A stretch of DNA of 64,000 nt from JAGNHS01 sp964609695 (lineage in GTDB: Bacteria; Bdellovibrionota; UBA2428): positions 1 to 64,000 of the forward strand of contig CAZSSP010000004.1 in NCBI GenBank assembly GCA_964609695.1, given 5' to 3'. Position 1 is the stretch's first letter. Each line of letters starts with the position of its first letter. Both the position numbers and the translations under genes were made by a program. Positions 1 through 9,788 of this stretch are shown in pieces. Below the pieces are notes generated by a model, which had not been told where the DNA came from, searched no databases, and saw only the letters and a program-made list of their open reading frames with translations.

Positions 1-14
1 CCCCTTTTCAGCTT

Positions 15-40
15 CAAAATCTGAATCAATTCAGATTTTG
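15..40 (-). terminator. Inverted repeat downstream of tRNA-Arg, possible terminator
   Basis: Bases 15-25 and 30-40 form a perfect 11-bp inverted repeat around a 4-base loop, just beyond the 3' end of the minus-strand tRNA gene. Read on the minus strand the stem is A-rich on its 5' side and ends in TTTTG, which resembles an intrinsic terminator for the serS-tadA-tRNA unit. There is no long T-run after the stem, so it may instead be a processing signal. The window ends just past it, so the next gene cannot be seen. Confidence 0.45.
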
Positions 41-51
41 CCGCAGAAAAA

Positions 52-128
52 TGGCGCACCCGACAGGGATTGAACCTATAACCTTCAGATTCGTAGTCTG
101 ACGCTCTATCCAATTGAGCTACGGGTGC
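52..128 (-). tRNA. tRNA-Arg (anticodon ACG)
   Basis: The minus strand folds into a full cloverleaf: a 7-bp acceptor stem pairing GCACCCG with CGGGTGC, a D arm GCTC/GAGC, an anticodon stem TCAGA/TCTGA, a T arm with loop TTCAATC, and an encoded 3' CCA (77 nt in total). The anticodon loop CTACGAA gives anticodon ACG, which reads CGN arginine codons after A34 is deaminated to inosine. The gene lies 19 bases downstream of tadA on the same strand, and TadA is the enzyme that makes this modification. Confidence 0.95.
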
Positions 129-147
129 TTCTGAAGAAGCTCCTTAT

Positions 148-624
148 TTATCGCTTTTTCTTAAAGAAATCCACCAAAAGCTCTCTACAAGATTCCTCTA
201 AAACGCCTCCAATGACATGAAATCGATGATTTATACCTGGCGTTTCTTGAATTTTCATTCGAGTCCCCAAAGCCCCCACTCTTTTATCAAAAGCCCCAAA
301 AACCACCTGTTTTAATCGCGCATGAGCCACGGCCCCAGCACACATCAAACAAGGCTCAAGAGTGACCACCAAAGTATGGTCCAAAAGCCTCCAAGATCCT
401 AATATTTTTGCAGCTTTTTGAATGGCCTCAAGTTCAGCGTGACCCATGGGATCTTGCTCTTTTTCGCGACGATTGTAGCCTTCGGCTATAATTTTCCCAT
501 CTTTATCCACAATAACAGCGCCCACAGGAACATCGCCCTCGGCCTGCGCCTCATGAGCGAGCTCCAGAGCCCGCTTCATATAAGGGGTCCATTTTTGAAT
601 ATCGGAAAAAGATGCCTCACTCAT
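148..624 (-). CDS. tadA: tRNA-specific adenosine deaminase TadA
   Basis: TadA converts adenosine 34 of tRNA-Arg(ACG) to inosine. The 158-residue protein has the cytidine/deoxycytidylate-deaminase fold signature: HAE at residues 62-64 (zinc-binding His and proton-shuttling Glu) and PCLMC at 91-95 (two zinc-binding Cys). Length and motifs are typical of bacterial TadA. The ATG overlaps the serS stop codon by one base (TAATG), so translation is probably coupled. The tRNA substrate gene lies immediately downstream, so enzyme and substrate are probably co-transcribed. Confidence 0.96.
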   Translation of the reverse strand: MSEASFSDIQKWTPYMKRALELAHEAQAEGDVPVGAVIVDKDGKIIAEGYNRREKEQDPMGHAELEAIQKAAKILGSWRLLDHTLVVTLEPCLMCAGAVAHARLKQVVFGAFDKRVGALGTRMKIQETPGINHRFHVIGGVLEESCRELLVDFFKKKR

Positions 625-1934
625 TATCGAATGACTTCTAATCCAGCCATATAGGGTCGCAACACTTTAGGAACCGTAATCGACCCATCCTCATTTTGAT
701 AGTTTTCCATCACAGCTATTAATGTTCTACCAACAGCCAAACCCGATCCGTTCAAAGTATGAACAAAACGAGTTCCATTAAACGACTTTGATTTGTAGCG
801 AATATGAGAGCGACGAGCTTGATAAGAACCACAATCCGAACAAGAAGAAATTTCTCGGTAACATCCTTGTGAATCAGATTCAAAAATTGAGCCTGGAAGC
901 CAAACTTCAATATCGTATGTTTTTTGAGAATTAGCCCCCATATCTCCAGTGCACAAAAGCAAAGTTCTATAAGGAATCTCTAAGGCCTTAAGGACTGCTT
1001 CAGCGTCTTTAAGCATTCCCTCTAGTTCATCTTGGCTTTTTTCAGGTTCACAAAATTTTACAAGTTCAACTTTATGAAACTGATGCTGACGAATGAGTCC
1101 TTTAACATCTTTACCGTAGGATCCAGCTTCACTTCTAAAGCATGGAGAAAACGACATAAACTTATAAGGAAGCTCTTCTTCTTTTAAAATTTCATCGGCA
1201 AAAAAACGAGTTACAGGAACTTCGGCTGTTGGAATTAAATATTTATCATCATTTTCGATTTTAAATACATCTTCTTTGAATTTTGGAAATTGGCCAATTC
1301 CATACATTGTTTTTTCGTTGACAATATAAGGCGCAACAATTTCTACGTACCCCTTAGGGCGATGAAGATCGAGCATAAAACTAGCTAAGGCTCTTTCAAG
1401 TTGAGCCAATCCACCACGTAAAAAAGTAAATCTTGCGCCGCTAACTTTCGCAGCTCTATCAAAATCGAGACCACCTAATTTTTCGCCGATTTCATCGTGA
1501 GCCTTCGGTTTAAAATTAAAAGTTTTTTTCACGCCCCACTCTCGAACAACTTTATTGTCGGCAGCCGTTCTCCCAACAGGAACGCTTTCATGAGGAATAT
1601 TAGGAATGACCTCTAACTCTTTTCTAAAATCATCTTCACTTTGATCTACGGATTTATCTAATTCAGAGATTTTGTCGCCAATAGCCTTGGCCTCAGCCTT
1701 GATTTTTTCAGCCTCATCTTTTTTGCCTTCTTTCATAAGGCTGCCCACTTTTTGAGAAATGATATTCCTTTGGGCTTTTAAATCATTGGCTTGTTTTTGT
1801 GCTTCTATTCGAAGCCTTGAAAGCGACAAAACTTTTTCACAAACACTCTCACTAATTTCGGCTTTAAAACCTCTAGAAACCAATCCACGCTTAAATGAAT
1901 CGGGGTTTTCAACTATACTTCTCCAGTCCAACAT
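624..1934 (-). CDS. serS: Seryl-tRNA synthetase
   Basis: SerS charges tRNA-Ser (and tRNA-Sec where present) with serine in the cytoplasm. The protein begins with the family-typical MLDW followed by the Asn-Pro-Asp region. It then has the long antiparallel coiled-coil tRNA-binding arm (roughly residues 30-110, rich in Lys and Glu) and the class II catalytic core, including the FRSEAGSYG segment of motif 2 and the GSGLAVGRT segment of motif 3. I chose the ATG at 1934 because family members start with MLD. An upstream in-frame ATG at 1985 would add 17 unrelated residues. The gene overlaps tadA by one base. Confidence 0.95.
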   Translation of the reverse strand: MLDWRSIVENPDSFKRGLVSRGFKAEISESVCEKVLSLSRLRIEAQKQANDLKAQRNIISQKVGSLMKEGKKDEAEKIKAEAKAIGDKISELDKSVDQSEDDFRKELEVIPNIPHESVPVGRTAADNKVVREWGVKKTFNFKPKAHDEIGEKLGGLDFDRAAKVSGARFTFLRGGLAQLERALASFMLDLHRPKGYVEIVAPYIVNEKTMYGIGQFPKFKEDVFKIENDDKYLIPTAEVPVTRFFADEILKEEELPYKFMSFSPCFRSEAGSYGKDVKGLIRQHQFHKVELVKFCEPEKSQDELEGMLKDAEAVLKALEIPYRTLLLCTGDMGANSQKTYDIEVWLPGSIFESDSQGCYREISSCSDCGSYQARRSHIRYKSKSFNGTRFVHTLNGSGLAVGRTLIAVMENYQNEDGSITVPKVLRPYMAGLEVIR

Positions 1935-2045
1935 ATGTTCTAGAAGTGTAGTCTTTTTAAGATAACTTTTGCAAGAAAAGCTCATTAATTGCCTGCAAGT
2001 TTTCCAATTGTTTCAGCGAAAATTATAAAAATTTCCCAGAAGAGG

Positions 2046-4913
2046 CTATTTATAGGGAGGATTATTAAGCTTAGCTCTTACAGCCTCGGCGTCTCCAGCT
2101 AGAGGCATCAATAATAAATATTGTTCAAAATGCTCCCTAGCCACATCGTATTGGCCTTGCTGATCATAGATTCGTCCGAGCACTCTATAAGATTCCGGAA
2201 TTTTAGGATCTATTCTTTTAGCCAACTCTGCTGACTTTCTCGCATTATCAACATCTTGCATTCCCAAATAAGCCTGGGCTAAGCGAGTAAGTACTCTAGG
2301 ATCGTTTTGATATTGCTCTTTAAATCTAGAAAAAAGTTTTGGCACATCAGAGGGTCTATTTATTTCTAATAAAAACTCTGCGGCTTCTAAAAAAGTATTT
2401 AATACGTCAGGTCTTCTTTCAATTTCCTCTTCATAGAGTTCTGCCGCCTTTTGATTAGATCTAGCCTTTCGATAGGCCCTAGCACCAAAAAGAAAAAGTT
2501 CAGGGTATTCAGGATCCAGGGCAGCTGCGGCCTCATAATTTCGACCGGCTTCATTATACTTTTCTAATTTTTCAAAAATCTGCGCAATTTTAATTGAAGT
2601 TTCTGTAGATTTTGGCTTTGTTTTTTTAGCTTCGCTATACATTAATAAGGCTTCGTCATAACGTTCTTTTTGAACATAAAGATCGCCAATTAAATTTTTG
2701 AGTTGATATGAAGTTGGCATTCTCTTGACCGCATTACCGGCAGCAGCAAATGCTGCGTCTTCATCTTCGGCAGCAAAAAGACCATTGATATACTCATAGG
2801 CCAGAAGAGGGTTTTCAGGATCACCTTCATACATTCTTCTAAGTTCTTCTTTAGCTTCTCCAATCGCTAATTTTGCCAATATTCTACATCTAAAGAAAAG
2901 CAATTGAGATCTAAAAAGAATGGGGCCCCGTCCATGTATTCTCGCCAAATTTGAAGATTTTACACACTCATGATTTTTTTCAGTTTCATAATAGGCTTGA
3001 GCCGATAAATAATGAGCCAAAGCATCGTTTGGATATTTAGATATATACTGTTTTAAATCGCTCAATCCTTTTTCATATTCACGTCCATAAACCAATATTA
3101 GGCCATGATATTTTAAAGACTCATTTTGCCCGCTTGAAAATGAAGCTAGGTGATCGTAAATATCAAAGGCCTCATCAAAATGAAATCTTGATGCTTCCAC
3201 CCAAATTTTAGCGCCCAATGCATCTACACTCGATGGGTCTATCGCTAATATTTCTTCAACCAGTGAACTCGCCTTATCCCAATCTCTATCAAAGAGAGCA
3301 TTATAAATAACTTGTATTTTAGGCAACCAAGACTTTCCGTGAAAAGAGCCAAGATTTTCTAAAAGAGCAAGATCTATTATGCTGCCTGGATTTTTCTCTA
3401 ATCTTTTCATTGCAAAAGATAAGACTCGTTCTACGTCTAAGTCTTTCGAACCTAAATCCCAAAATGAAGATTCTTTATTGGATCCAACAATATCTTTTGC
3501 TGCAATTAAATTAAAATTTGAAATCGCCTTTTCCCTAAGTTCTCCACCGCTAAAAAGTGAAACAAACTCCCCATAAAGTTTCCAGGCGGTTGCCTGATAA
3601 GAGGCTGGATATAAAGAAGAGACACTAAGTAAACTTAAAAAAAACTCCTGAGCCTGAGAAACTGAATTGGCCTTGTTTTTCCATTGATACATTGAAATCG
3701 AAACCCAAGCAGGAAATGATTTAGCATTTAATTCAATGAGGTTTTTTGCTGATCCCATAGTTTTAGGATCTTTTGCAAAACTAAATTTTCTAAGTTCTGA
3801 TGTGGCTCTGGCCAAGGGATCGCTAAATTCTTTTCCTGAATCAACGGAACCTTCTGTTGTACCAGACTTTTCAAGTGCCTCCATAAACTTAACTTCTTCC
3901 ATTAACCATGAGGCATATGAATATGAAGTGCTCGCTATCGCTAAGCTTTTAGAGGCAAGAGTCCACTGCCCTCTTCCAATTTGAGAGGCGGCATCAAAAA
4001 GCGCTTCAAACTTTGGATCCAATAAGGTTTTTTTCTTAAGTTTAGACACTATGTCTGCCGCCAAAAGATGAAGTTTTTCGCCTTGAGCCGCGTCTGCAAC
4101 ATCTAAAACGCCGGCGCTAAACTCCAAATTCCAAGCTATTCTTTGCCATGTGCCTGCAGCCAAAACCTTTTCAGATTTTTCTAATAGAGGAAGGGTTTGA
4201 GAAAGAAGTGCGGGCAAGGAAAGATCATATGAGTATTCAAAATCTTCTCCCTGCTTAACTTTTTCAGGAATCGAAATTGTAATATTTTTTATTTTGGAAA
4301 GTGCAGCCTTTAAAACCGAAAAGTAATTACTCTTGCTTGAAATATTAAAATTAGAGTTGCTTTCAATATTATGTTTTTTCTTAGGCAAAGCCAAAACAAG
4401 CACCACCAAAACAAGAATAACTAATAAAAGTGCTCTGCTTTTGCTTTTAGTCTTAGTCGCTTGAGTTGCTAATGTTTTTTCTTTCGGAACAAATTCTCGA
4501 AAACCCTTTTTAGTTTTATTTAGAATGGCCGGACCACCAAGCTCATCGAGAGGAAGGGGCGACTCTCCGTGTATTTCGTCAACCGAAAAATTAGGGTCTG
4601 CGCTAGCTTGGCGCTCTGTTTTACCATCAGAACTATTTAATTCTTCGGCCCTTTTATCAACTGCCGTAATGTGATCACTACTGCTTTTCTTAGTGGCCTC
4701 GTCTTCATCGGGCAAACCTACAATTATTTTCTGAAGTTCGTCATAAAACTCAGTCTCAGAGCTCAGTTGTTTCCAGGATTTTTCACCTAAAACAAAAATT
4801 TCCTCGTCGCCTCTTAATTTCTTTTTTCTGATAAATTTTAAAACTTCTTCACGCGAATAGGGGCCGTAGATTTTCCCGCTATTCATTTTAACTTGAATTT
4901 TTTTTTCGCTCAT
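2046..4913 (-). CDS. GYF-like/TPR repeat membrane protein
   Basis: A 955-residue protein of unknown function. Residues about 5-55 resemble the GYF_2/DUF4339 fold (GPYS followed by a late GEKSW). An acidic, low-complexity linker comes next, then one strongly hydrophobic transmembrane segment near residues 160-178 followed by KKK, which suggests a cytoplasmic N-terminus and a periplasmic remainder. The C-terminal two thirds contain many degenerate tetratricopeptide helices (Ala/Tyr/Leu-spaced, densest from about residue 560 to the end), typical of protein-protein scaffolds. The ATG at 4913 overlaps the nuoN stop (ATGA), so the protein is translationally coupled to complex I genes. A role in complex I assembly is conceivable but unproven. 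An in-frame start at 4943 lies inside nuoN and is less likely. Confidence 0.8.
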   Translation of the reverse strand: MSEKKIQVKMNSGKIYGPYSREEVLKFIRKKKLRGDEEIFVLGEKSWKQLSSETEFYDELQKIIVGLPDEDEATKKSSSDHITAVDKRAEELNSSDGKTERQASADPNFSVDEIHGESPLPLDELGGPAILNKTKKGFREFVPKEKTLATQATKTKSKSRALLLVILVLVVLVLALPKKKHNIESNSNFNISSKSNYFSVLKAALSKIKNITISIPEKVKQGEDFEYSYDLSLPALLSQTLPLLEKSEKVLAAGTWQRIAWNLEFSAGVLDVADAAQGEKLHLLAADIVSKLKKKTLLDPKFEALFDAASQIGRGQWTLASKSLAIASTSYSYASWLMEEVKFMEALEKSGTTEGSVDSGKEFSDPLARATSELRKFSFAKDPKTMGSAKNLIELNAKSFPAWVSISMYQWKNKANSVSQAQEFFLSLLSVSSLYPASYQATAWKLYGEFVSLFSGGELREKAISNFNLIAAKDIVGSNKESSFWDLGSKDLDVERVLSFAMKRLEKNPGSIIDLALLENLGSFHGKSWLPKIQVIYNALFDRDWDKASSLVEEILAIDPSSVDALGAKIWVEASRFHFDEAFDIYDHLASFSSGQNESLKYHGLILVYGREYEKGLSDLKQYISKYPNDALAHYLSAQAYYETEKNHECVKSSNLARIHGRGPILFRSQLLFFRCRILAKLAIGEAKEELRRMYEGDPENPLLAYEYINGLFAAEDEDAAFAAAGNAVKRMPTSYQLKNLIGDLYVQKERYDEALLMYSEAKKTKPKSTETSIKIAQIFEKLEKYNEAGRNYEAAAALDPEYPELFLFGARAYRKARSNQKAAELYEEEIERRPDVLNTFLEAAEFLLEINRPSDVPKLFSRFKEQYQNDPRVLTRLAQAYLGMQDVDNARKSAELAKRIDPKIPESYRVLGRIYDQQGQYDVAREHFEQYLLLMPLAGDAEAVRAKLNNPPYK

Positions 4914-6397
4914 CGTGCCGATGTTGCGCCAACAAGAACCCACTCAGAAAAAAACTGAGCCGATCCCATAGCCGCAACCGTCAACAAAAGCACCGCAAAG
5001 GCAAGCCACCCCAAACGATAGCCCCTCTTTTCGGGCTTAGTTGAAATCCCCTCAGTCGATATCTTATCATGAAAAGCTAAAGGGATAAGTGCACGCAGGT
5101 AGTAAGCAAGCCCTAAAAAGGATCCCACCAAGACCAATGCAAAGCTTAAAAAATCACCCCCAGTATAGAGGTCTTTAAGAACAGTATATTTTGTAAAAAA
5201 ACCAGGTAAGGGGGGAATGCCCGCTAAAGAAAACATAAAAAAGCATAAAGAAACTATGGTGAGTGGAGAGGCTGTTTTTGCAGCTTGATCAAGATGCTCA
5301 ATACTGATGTCTCTATGATCGTGCTTCAGCTCTTTCATAAGGCTTTCTATACAAGCAAAAGCTCCAATAAAACTAAGCGCATAAATAGTTAAATAAAAGG
5401 CAATACTGCCTATGGCACTTTCGCCATGAGAAAGCATTAAGGAAACATATCCAACATGAACAATCCCTGAATAGGCCAGCATTCTTTTTAGACCTCTTTG
5501 AGAGATAGCTAAAAAGCTTCCTACCAAAATGCTGAGCGAACCAAACAAAGTAAAAAATTGTTTGGTTAAAAGTAAATTATAAAAACCACTTCTTGAAAAA
5601 CTCATTAAAACGGCAACAAATAAGGCAATTTTTGTTGTAGATCCCAAAAAGGCAGCCACTCCGGTGGGCGCACCCTGATAAACGTCAGGAGCCCACATGT
5701 GAAACGGAATTAAAGCAATTTTAAACGCAAAAGAACTTAGCAATATAACAGTGGCCACAGAAACTAAAAGCTTTTCTTGGCTCGACAAATCTAACAAAAC
5801 CCCTTGAAGACTTTCGTAATCAAAAGCACCACACAAACCATATATTGTTGCTATTCCAAGCAAAAAAAATGCAGAGGCAAAAGAACCCATCAATAAATAT
5901 TTAAGACCAGCTTCTAAGGAATAACTTTTTCGAGTGTACATGGCCGTTAGAACATAACTAGGAATTGAAAGAGTTTCTAAGCTAACGAAAAAACTTATCC
6001 AATTTCTGGCTCCAATGAGTGAAATCATTCCCAAACTTGCAATGAGCATTAATAAGCTCCATTCGCTGTGCGGATCTTCTTTTTCTGTAGACACAAGAAA
6101 CGCACACAAAAGGCCACACAAAAAAATAATGGAAGCAAATATTTTTAATACTGGCCCCACCTCGAGAGATGTTCCAAACAACATTTGAGTGGGTTCATTC
6201 CACTTAGTTAAACAAACATAAATTCCAACAGAATAAATTATGGCCAATAGAGCTCTTTGTGCCCGATCTCCAAAACGATAAGCCGCCAGCACAGTGGCCA
6301 AAAAAATTCCTACAAATAATACTAAAAAAGGGGCCAGTGAGTTCCACTGTTCCCTTGCAATCATAAAAATTGAAGAATCAAAAAAACTCGATTCCAT
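4910..6397 (-). CDS. nuoN: NADH-quinone oxidoreductase subunit N (downstream set)
   Basis: NuoN is one of three antiporter-like proton-channel subunits of the complex I membrane arm. The 495-residue protein is almost entirely hydrophobic, with about 14 predicted helices. It carries the family motifs around ETLSIPSYVL, the AFKIALIPFHMWAPDVYQGAP segment and the LAYSGIVH segment, with Lys and His positioned in helices as in proton-translocating paralogues. It is the last nuo gene of the downstream set and is followed without a gap by the GYF/TPR gene. A second nuoN at 14566-16047 is clearly diverged, so this is an old duplication and not an assembly repeat. Confidence 0.95.
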   Translation of the reverse strand: MESSFFDSSIFMIAREQWNSLAPFLVLFVGIFLATVLAAYRFGDRAQRALLAIIYSVGIYVCLTKWNEPTQMLFGTSLEVGPVLKIFASIIFLCGLLCAFLVSTEKEDPHSEWSLLMLIASLGMISLIGARNWISFFVSLETLSIPSYVLTAMYTRKSYSLEAGLKYLLMGSFASAFFLLGIATIYGLCGAFDYESLQGVLLDLSSQEKLLVSVATVILLSSFAFKIALIPFHMWAPDVYQGAPTGVAAFLGSTTKIALFVAVLMSFSRSGFYNLLLTKQFFTLFGSLSILVGSFLAISQRGLKRMLAYSGIVHVGYVSLMLSHGESAIGSIAFYLTIYALSFIGAFACIESLMKELKHDHRDISIEHLDQAAKTASPLTIVSLCFFMFSLAGIPPLPGFFTKYTVLKDLYTGGDFLSFALVLVGSFLGLAYYLRALIPLAFHDKISTEGISTKPEKRGYRLGWLAFAVLLLTVAAMGSAQFFSEWVLVGATSAR

Positions 6398-6399
6398 AT

Positions 6400-7887
6400 T
6401 TACCTCAAATTAAGCAGTAAGGTTGCAACGGGCATCGCAGATTTTTGCAACAAAAACTGTCCTCCAAAACCTAAAAACACCAAGGCTAAAATCATTGGTA
6501 TGATGGCAGCTGTTTCAGACCAACTTAAAGCTACTGGATGCGAAATCAAAAGCTCAGATTTACGACCAAAAACAAAAGACCTCAAAAGCTTCAACATATA
6601 AGCTGCGCCTAAAAGAACTCCAGATAAAGCGACTAAAGAATAAAGGGGAGATGAAAAAAACAATCCCGACAATATTAAAAATTCGCCCACAAAGCCGGGT
6701 AGTCCTGGCAATCCCATACTCGCCAACGAAGCCACAACAAAAGAAGAAGCTAAATAAGGATTCGTTTCGGCTAATCCAGAATACAAACTAATTTCTCTAG
6801 AATGAGTTCTGTCGTAAATCATTCCAAAAATTAAAAACAAGGCTCCTGTACTTAATCCATGGGCAATGTTTTGAAAAAACACACCTTGAATTGAAGAGAG
6901 TTGAAATGAAAACAAACCTATAACCATAAAACCCAAATGGGCCACGGAAGAATAGGCAATCATTTTTTTAACATCTTTTTGTTGCCAAGCTGAGAAACTT
7001 CCCAAAATAATTCCAGTAACACCCAAGCAAAGCATAATTTTTACAATTTCTTGTTGAACAGCAACTTGAGGGAAAAGAGCCAAACACCACCGGCCAATTC
7101 CATAAACACCTAGCTTTAACAAAACACCAGCCAAAATTACGGAAGCCCCAGTGGGTGCCTCAGTGTGTGCATCGGGCAACCAAACATGCAAAGGCCAGAC
7201 AGGAATTTTCACAAGAAAGGCAATTAAAAACCCTAAAAAGAGTAACGCGGGAAAAGAAGTCCATCCTTCAAAAACTAAATTAAGTGCAGCGATGTCGTGC
7301 CATCCGAGACTGTTCAAATCAGATTTAAACATCAAGGCAACGATAGCAGCCAACATAAAGAGTGAGGCGGCCATAGTAAAAGCAAAAAACTTTATTGAAG
7401 CATAGGCCCGGTTTTTTGAACCCCATATTCCAATTAGGAAGAACATAGGAATCAGCATGAATTCCCAAAATAAATAAAACAAAAGAGCATCTTCGGCGAG
7501 CAGAGAACCTACGCTGGCCGCATTAAGAAGCGAAAACAACGACAAATAGCCTGAGCCAAGATTTTTCTTACCTAAAGAATAAAGAGCTAGAATAAGGCTT
7601 AAAAAAATTTGAAGACCAATCAGAGGCAAATTTAAACCATCAACAGCTAAACTAAAATGGCTTTTAAATTGCGACAACATTGGAAAATTAACAATTACGG
7701 GAAATATTTTTCCCTGATAAATGGCTTTATTACTCAAAGACCAAGTGTTTATAAAAAAAACTATCCAAGGAAGATGAAATACAAGATTTATCCATTGTCC
7801 TGCTTTACGGTTATTTAAAAAAGCAACAAGCAACAATGAAACAGCGAGGGGCCACAATATCAGTCCCAAAACGTTTACAATATCCAT
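6400..7887 (-). CDS. nuoM: NADH-quinone oxidoreductase subunit M (downstream set)
   Basis: NuoM is the middle antiporter-like subunit of the complex I membrane arm. The 495-residue polytopic protein has the conserved Glu-containing FWEFMLIPM helix, the KIPVWPLHVWLPDAH segment ahead of the broken helix, and LAGVLLKLGVYG. The ATG at 7887 is preceded by AGGAG at ten bases and gives a 13-base overlap with nuoL. A longer reading from 7935 would add 16 residues inside nuoL and is less likely. The paralogue lies at 16049-17605. Confidence 0.94.
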   Translation of the reverse strand: MDIVNVLGLILWPLAVSLLLVAFLNNRKAGQWINLVFHLPWIVFFINTWSLSNKAIYQGKIFPVIVNFPMLSQFKSHFSLAVDGLNLPLIGLQIFLSLILALYSLGKKNLGSGYLSLFSLLNAASVGSLLAEDALLFYLFWEFMLIPMFFLIGIWGSKNRAYASIKFFAFTMAASLFMLAAIVALMFKSDLNSLGWHDIAALNLVFEGWTSFPALLFLGFLIAFLVKIPVWPLHVWLPDAHTEAPTGASVILAGVLLKLGVYGIGRWCLALFPQVAVQQEIVKIMLCLGVTGIILGSFSAWQQKDVKKMIAYSSVAHLGFMVIGLFSFQLSSIQGVFFQNIAHGLSTGALFLIFGMIYDRTHSREISLYSGLAETNPYLASSFVVASLASMGLPGLPGFVGEFLILSGLFFSSPLYSLVALSGVLLGAAYMLKLLRSFVFGRKSELLISHPVALSWSETAAIIPMILALVFLGFGGQFLLQKSAMPVATLLLNLR

Positions 7888-9788
7888 ATGAGCCCAACTC
7901 CTAAAAACAACGACAACCAAAATACAAAGTGCCAAGCATAGGTTTGAATGTTTCCAGTGTGAAAAAAGGAAAGTACATCGCCCTGAACCTTAACAAGAGA
8001 CCAGCCCAAATGACATGCGCCATTTAATATATAGCGATCAATAAAACGAGAAACTCTTTGACCTAATTTTTTAACTGGCTCTAAAATAAAAATTTCATAC
8101 AATTCATCAATATAAAATTTATTGATAATAATTTTTGAAATCGGTCCCGCCATGACGGCCTCTGAACTTTTGACTTTACTAAAGTATCGATACGAAAAGG
8201 CCGCAACACTCAATGAAAGTGCCGAGGTTATTCCCATTAACATCCACTCTAAAGTGACATCTGGATGTGCATGAGCTTCAGACAAAGACCACCCATACCA
8301 AGCGCCGTGAACCCAATCAGAAACCACATGCGTAGTTCCGAGTACTGCAGGTACATCTAAAAATCCAACAAACAAGGATAAAAACGCAAGCACCATTAAG
8401 GGGGTCGTCATCACCCATGATGACTCATGCGCATGTTCTGCTTTTTCACTTCGAGCTGCTCCCGCAAAAGTTAAAGCATAGGCTCTAAACATGTAAAAAG
8501 AAGTTAATAATGCCGCACCCAAAAGTGCCGCAAAAGCAGCAGGGCCATAGTGTTCAAACACTTTTGAAAGAATCATATCTTTGGAAAAAAACCCTGAAGT
8601 AAATGGGAAGCCAATTATAGCCAAGGTTCCCACCAGAAAGGCAATTCGAGTTAGCGGCATTTTCTTTCTTAAGGCGCCCATTTTGAGCATGTCTTGTTCT
8701 TCGTGCATTCCGTGAATCACAGAACCTGCTGCAAGAAACAACAGAGCCTTAAAACATGCATGTGTTATCACATGAAAAAAAGATGCTTCTGGACTCGCGG
8801 CACCCAACGCCACAAACATAAAGCCGAGCTGAGACACCGTAGAATAAGCTAAAACTTTTTTAATATCGTTTTGCTTAAGCGCCACAATGGCCGCCAACCA
8901 AGCTGTCGCTAAGCCTACAAAAAATATAATTTGTAGAACTTGTTCTTGATTAACAAAGATAGGCCAAAGTCTTGTGATTAAAAAAAGACCCGAGGTCACC
9001 ATTGTTGCCGCGTGAATCAAGGCTGATACAGGAGTTGGGCCCGCCATAGCATCGGGCAACCAAACATAAAGCGGGATCTGCGCAGACTTTCCAGTACAAG
9101 CCCAAAAGATAGAAATACAAATCGCTGGCCACAACCAAGTTGGCAGACCCATGTTTTGAAAAGCAGGATCAACAGCAACTTTTATTAATTCACGAATTTC
9201 TGCTGTACCAAAAAATGCAAAGACTAAAAACAAAGCAATGAAAAAACCAAGATCACCTATTCTATTTGTAATAAAGGCCTTCATGCCTGCCGCAGAATTT
9301 TGAGGTTCTTTATACCAATATCCAATGAGCAAATAAGAACAAAGTCCAACGCCTTCCCACCCAAGAAATACGCCCACCAATCCAGAAGAAAGAACCAAAG
9401 TGAGCATCGCCACAAGAAATAAATTTAAATATGCAAAAAAACGCCAAGGGCTTTCATCATGACTCATATACGAAGCTGCGTATAAATGAATCAACGTACC
9501 TATCCCGGTAATGATTAAAATCATAATTGAACTCAGCGTATTGAGCTCTAATGAAAACGGAACATAAATTCTTCCCGCACTTATCCACACAAACACTTCG
9601 TCTAATAAGGTCATTCCTTTTGGAAGATTAGAAACCAAATACAACGAAAGAATGAACGATAAAAAACTACTACCAACACCAACCCAGGCCGATATTTTTA
9701 TAGACGGTTTTCTAAAAACAAGAGCGTTTAACAAAAAACCCAAGCAAGGAATAAAAATTACCCAACGGAGAAGAGCTGCACTCATCAT
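7875..9788 (-). CDS. nuoL: NADH-quinone oxidoreductase subunit L (downstream set)
   Basis: NuoL is the distal antiporter-like subunit of complex I and carries the long lateral helix along the membrane arm. The 637-residue protein has FLGWEGVGLCSYLLIG, the TGKSAQIPLYVWLPDAM segment, PTPVSALIHAATMV and the DIKKVLAYSTVSQLG segment, all hallmarks of NuoL/ND5. A hydrophobic helical extension at the C-terminus fits the lateral helix and anchor. It starts with ATGATG overlapping the nuoK stop. The copy at 17606-19699 is about 60 residues longer and clearly diverged. Confidence 0.96.
   Translation of the reverse strand: MMSAALLRWVIFIPCLGFLLNALVFRKPSIKISAWVGVGSSFLSFILSLYLVSNLPKGMTLLDEVFVWISAGRIYVPFSLELNTLSSIMILIITGIGTLIHLYAASYMSHDESPWRFFAYLNLFLVAMLTLVLSSGLVGVFLGWEGVGLCSYLLIGYWYKEPQNSAAGMKAFITNRIGDLGFFIALFLVFAFFGTAEIRELIKVAVDPAFQNMGLPTWLWPAICISIFWACTGKSAQIPLYVWLPDAMAGPTPVSALIHAATMVTSGLFLITRLWPIFVNQEQVLQIIFFVGLATAWLAAIVALKQNDIKKVLAYSTVSQLGFMFVALGAASPEASFFHVITHACFKALLFLAAGSVIHGMHEEQDMLKMGALRKKMPLTRIAFLVGTLAIIGFPFTSGFFSKDMILSKVFEHYGPAAFAALLGAALLTSFYMFRAYALTFAGAARSEKAEHAHESSWVMTTPLMVLAFLSLFVGFLDVPAVLGTTHVVSDWVHGAWYGWSLSEAHAHPDVTLEWMLMGITSALSLSVAAFSYRYFSKVKSSEAVMAGPISKIIINKFYIDELYEIFILEPVKKLGQRVSRFIDRYILNGACHLGWSLVKVQGDVLSFFHTGNIQTYAWHFVFWLSLFLGVGLIWIL

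Noticed and set aside
503..9599. Exact TTATCCACA matches at 503-511 (tadA) and 9591-9599 (nuoL)
   Set aside because: They are isolated and far from dnaA. One or two chance matches are expected in a window of this size.
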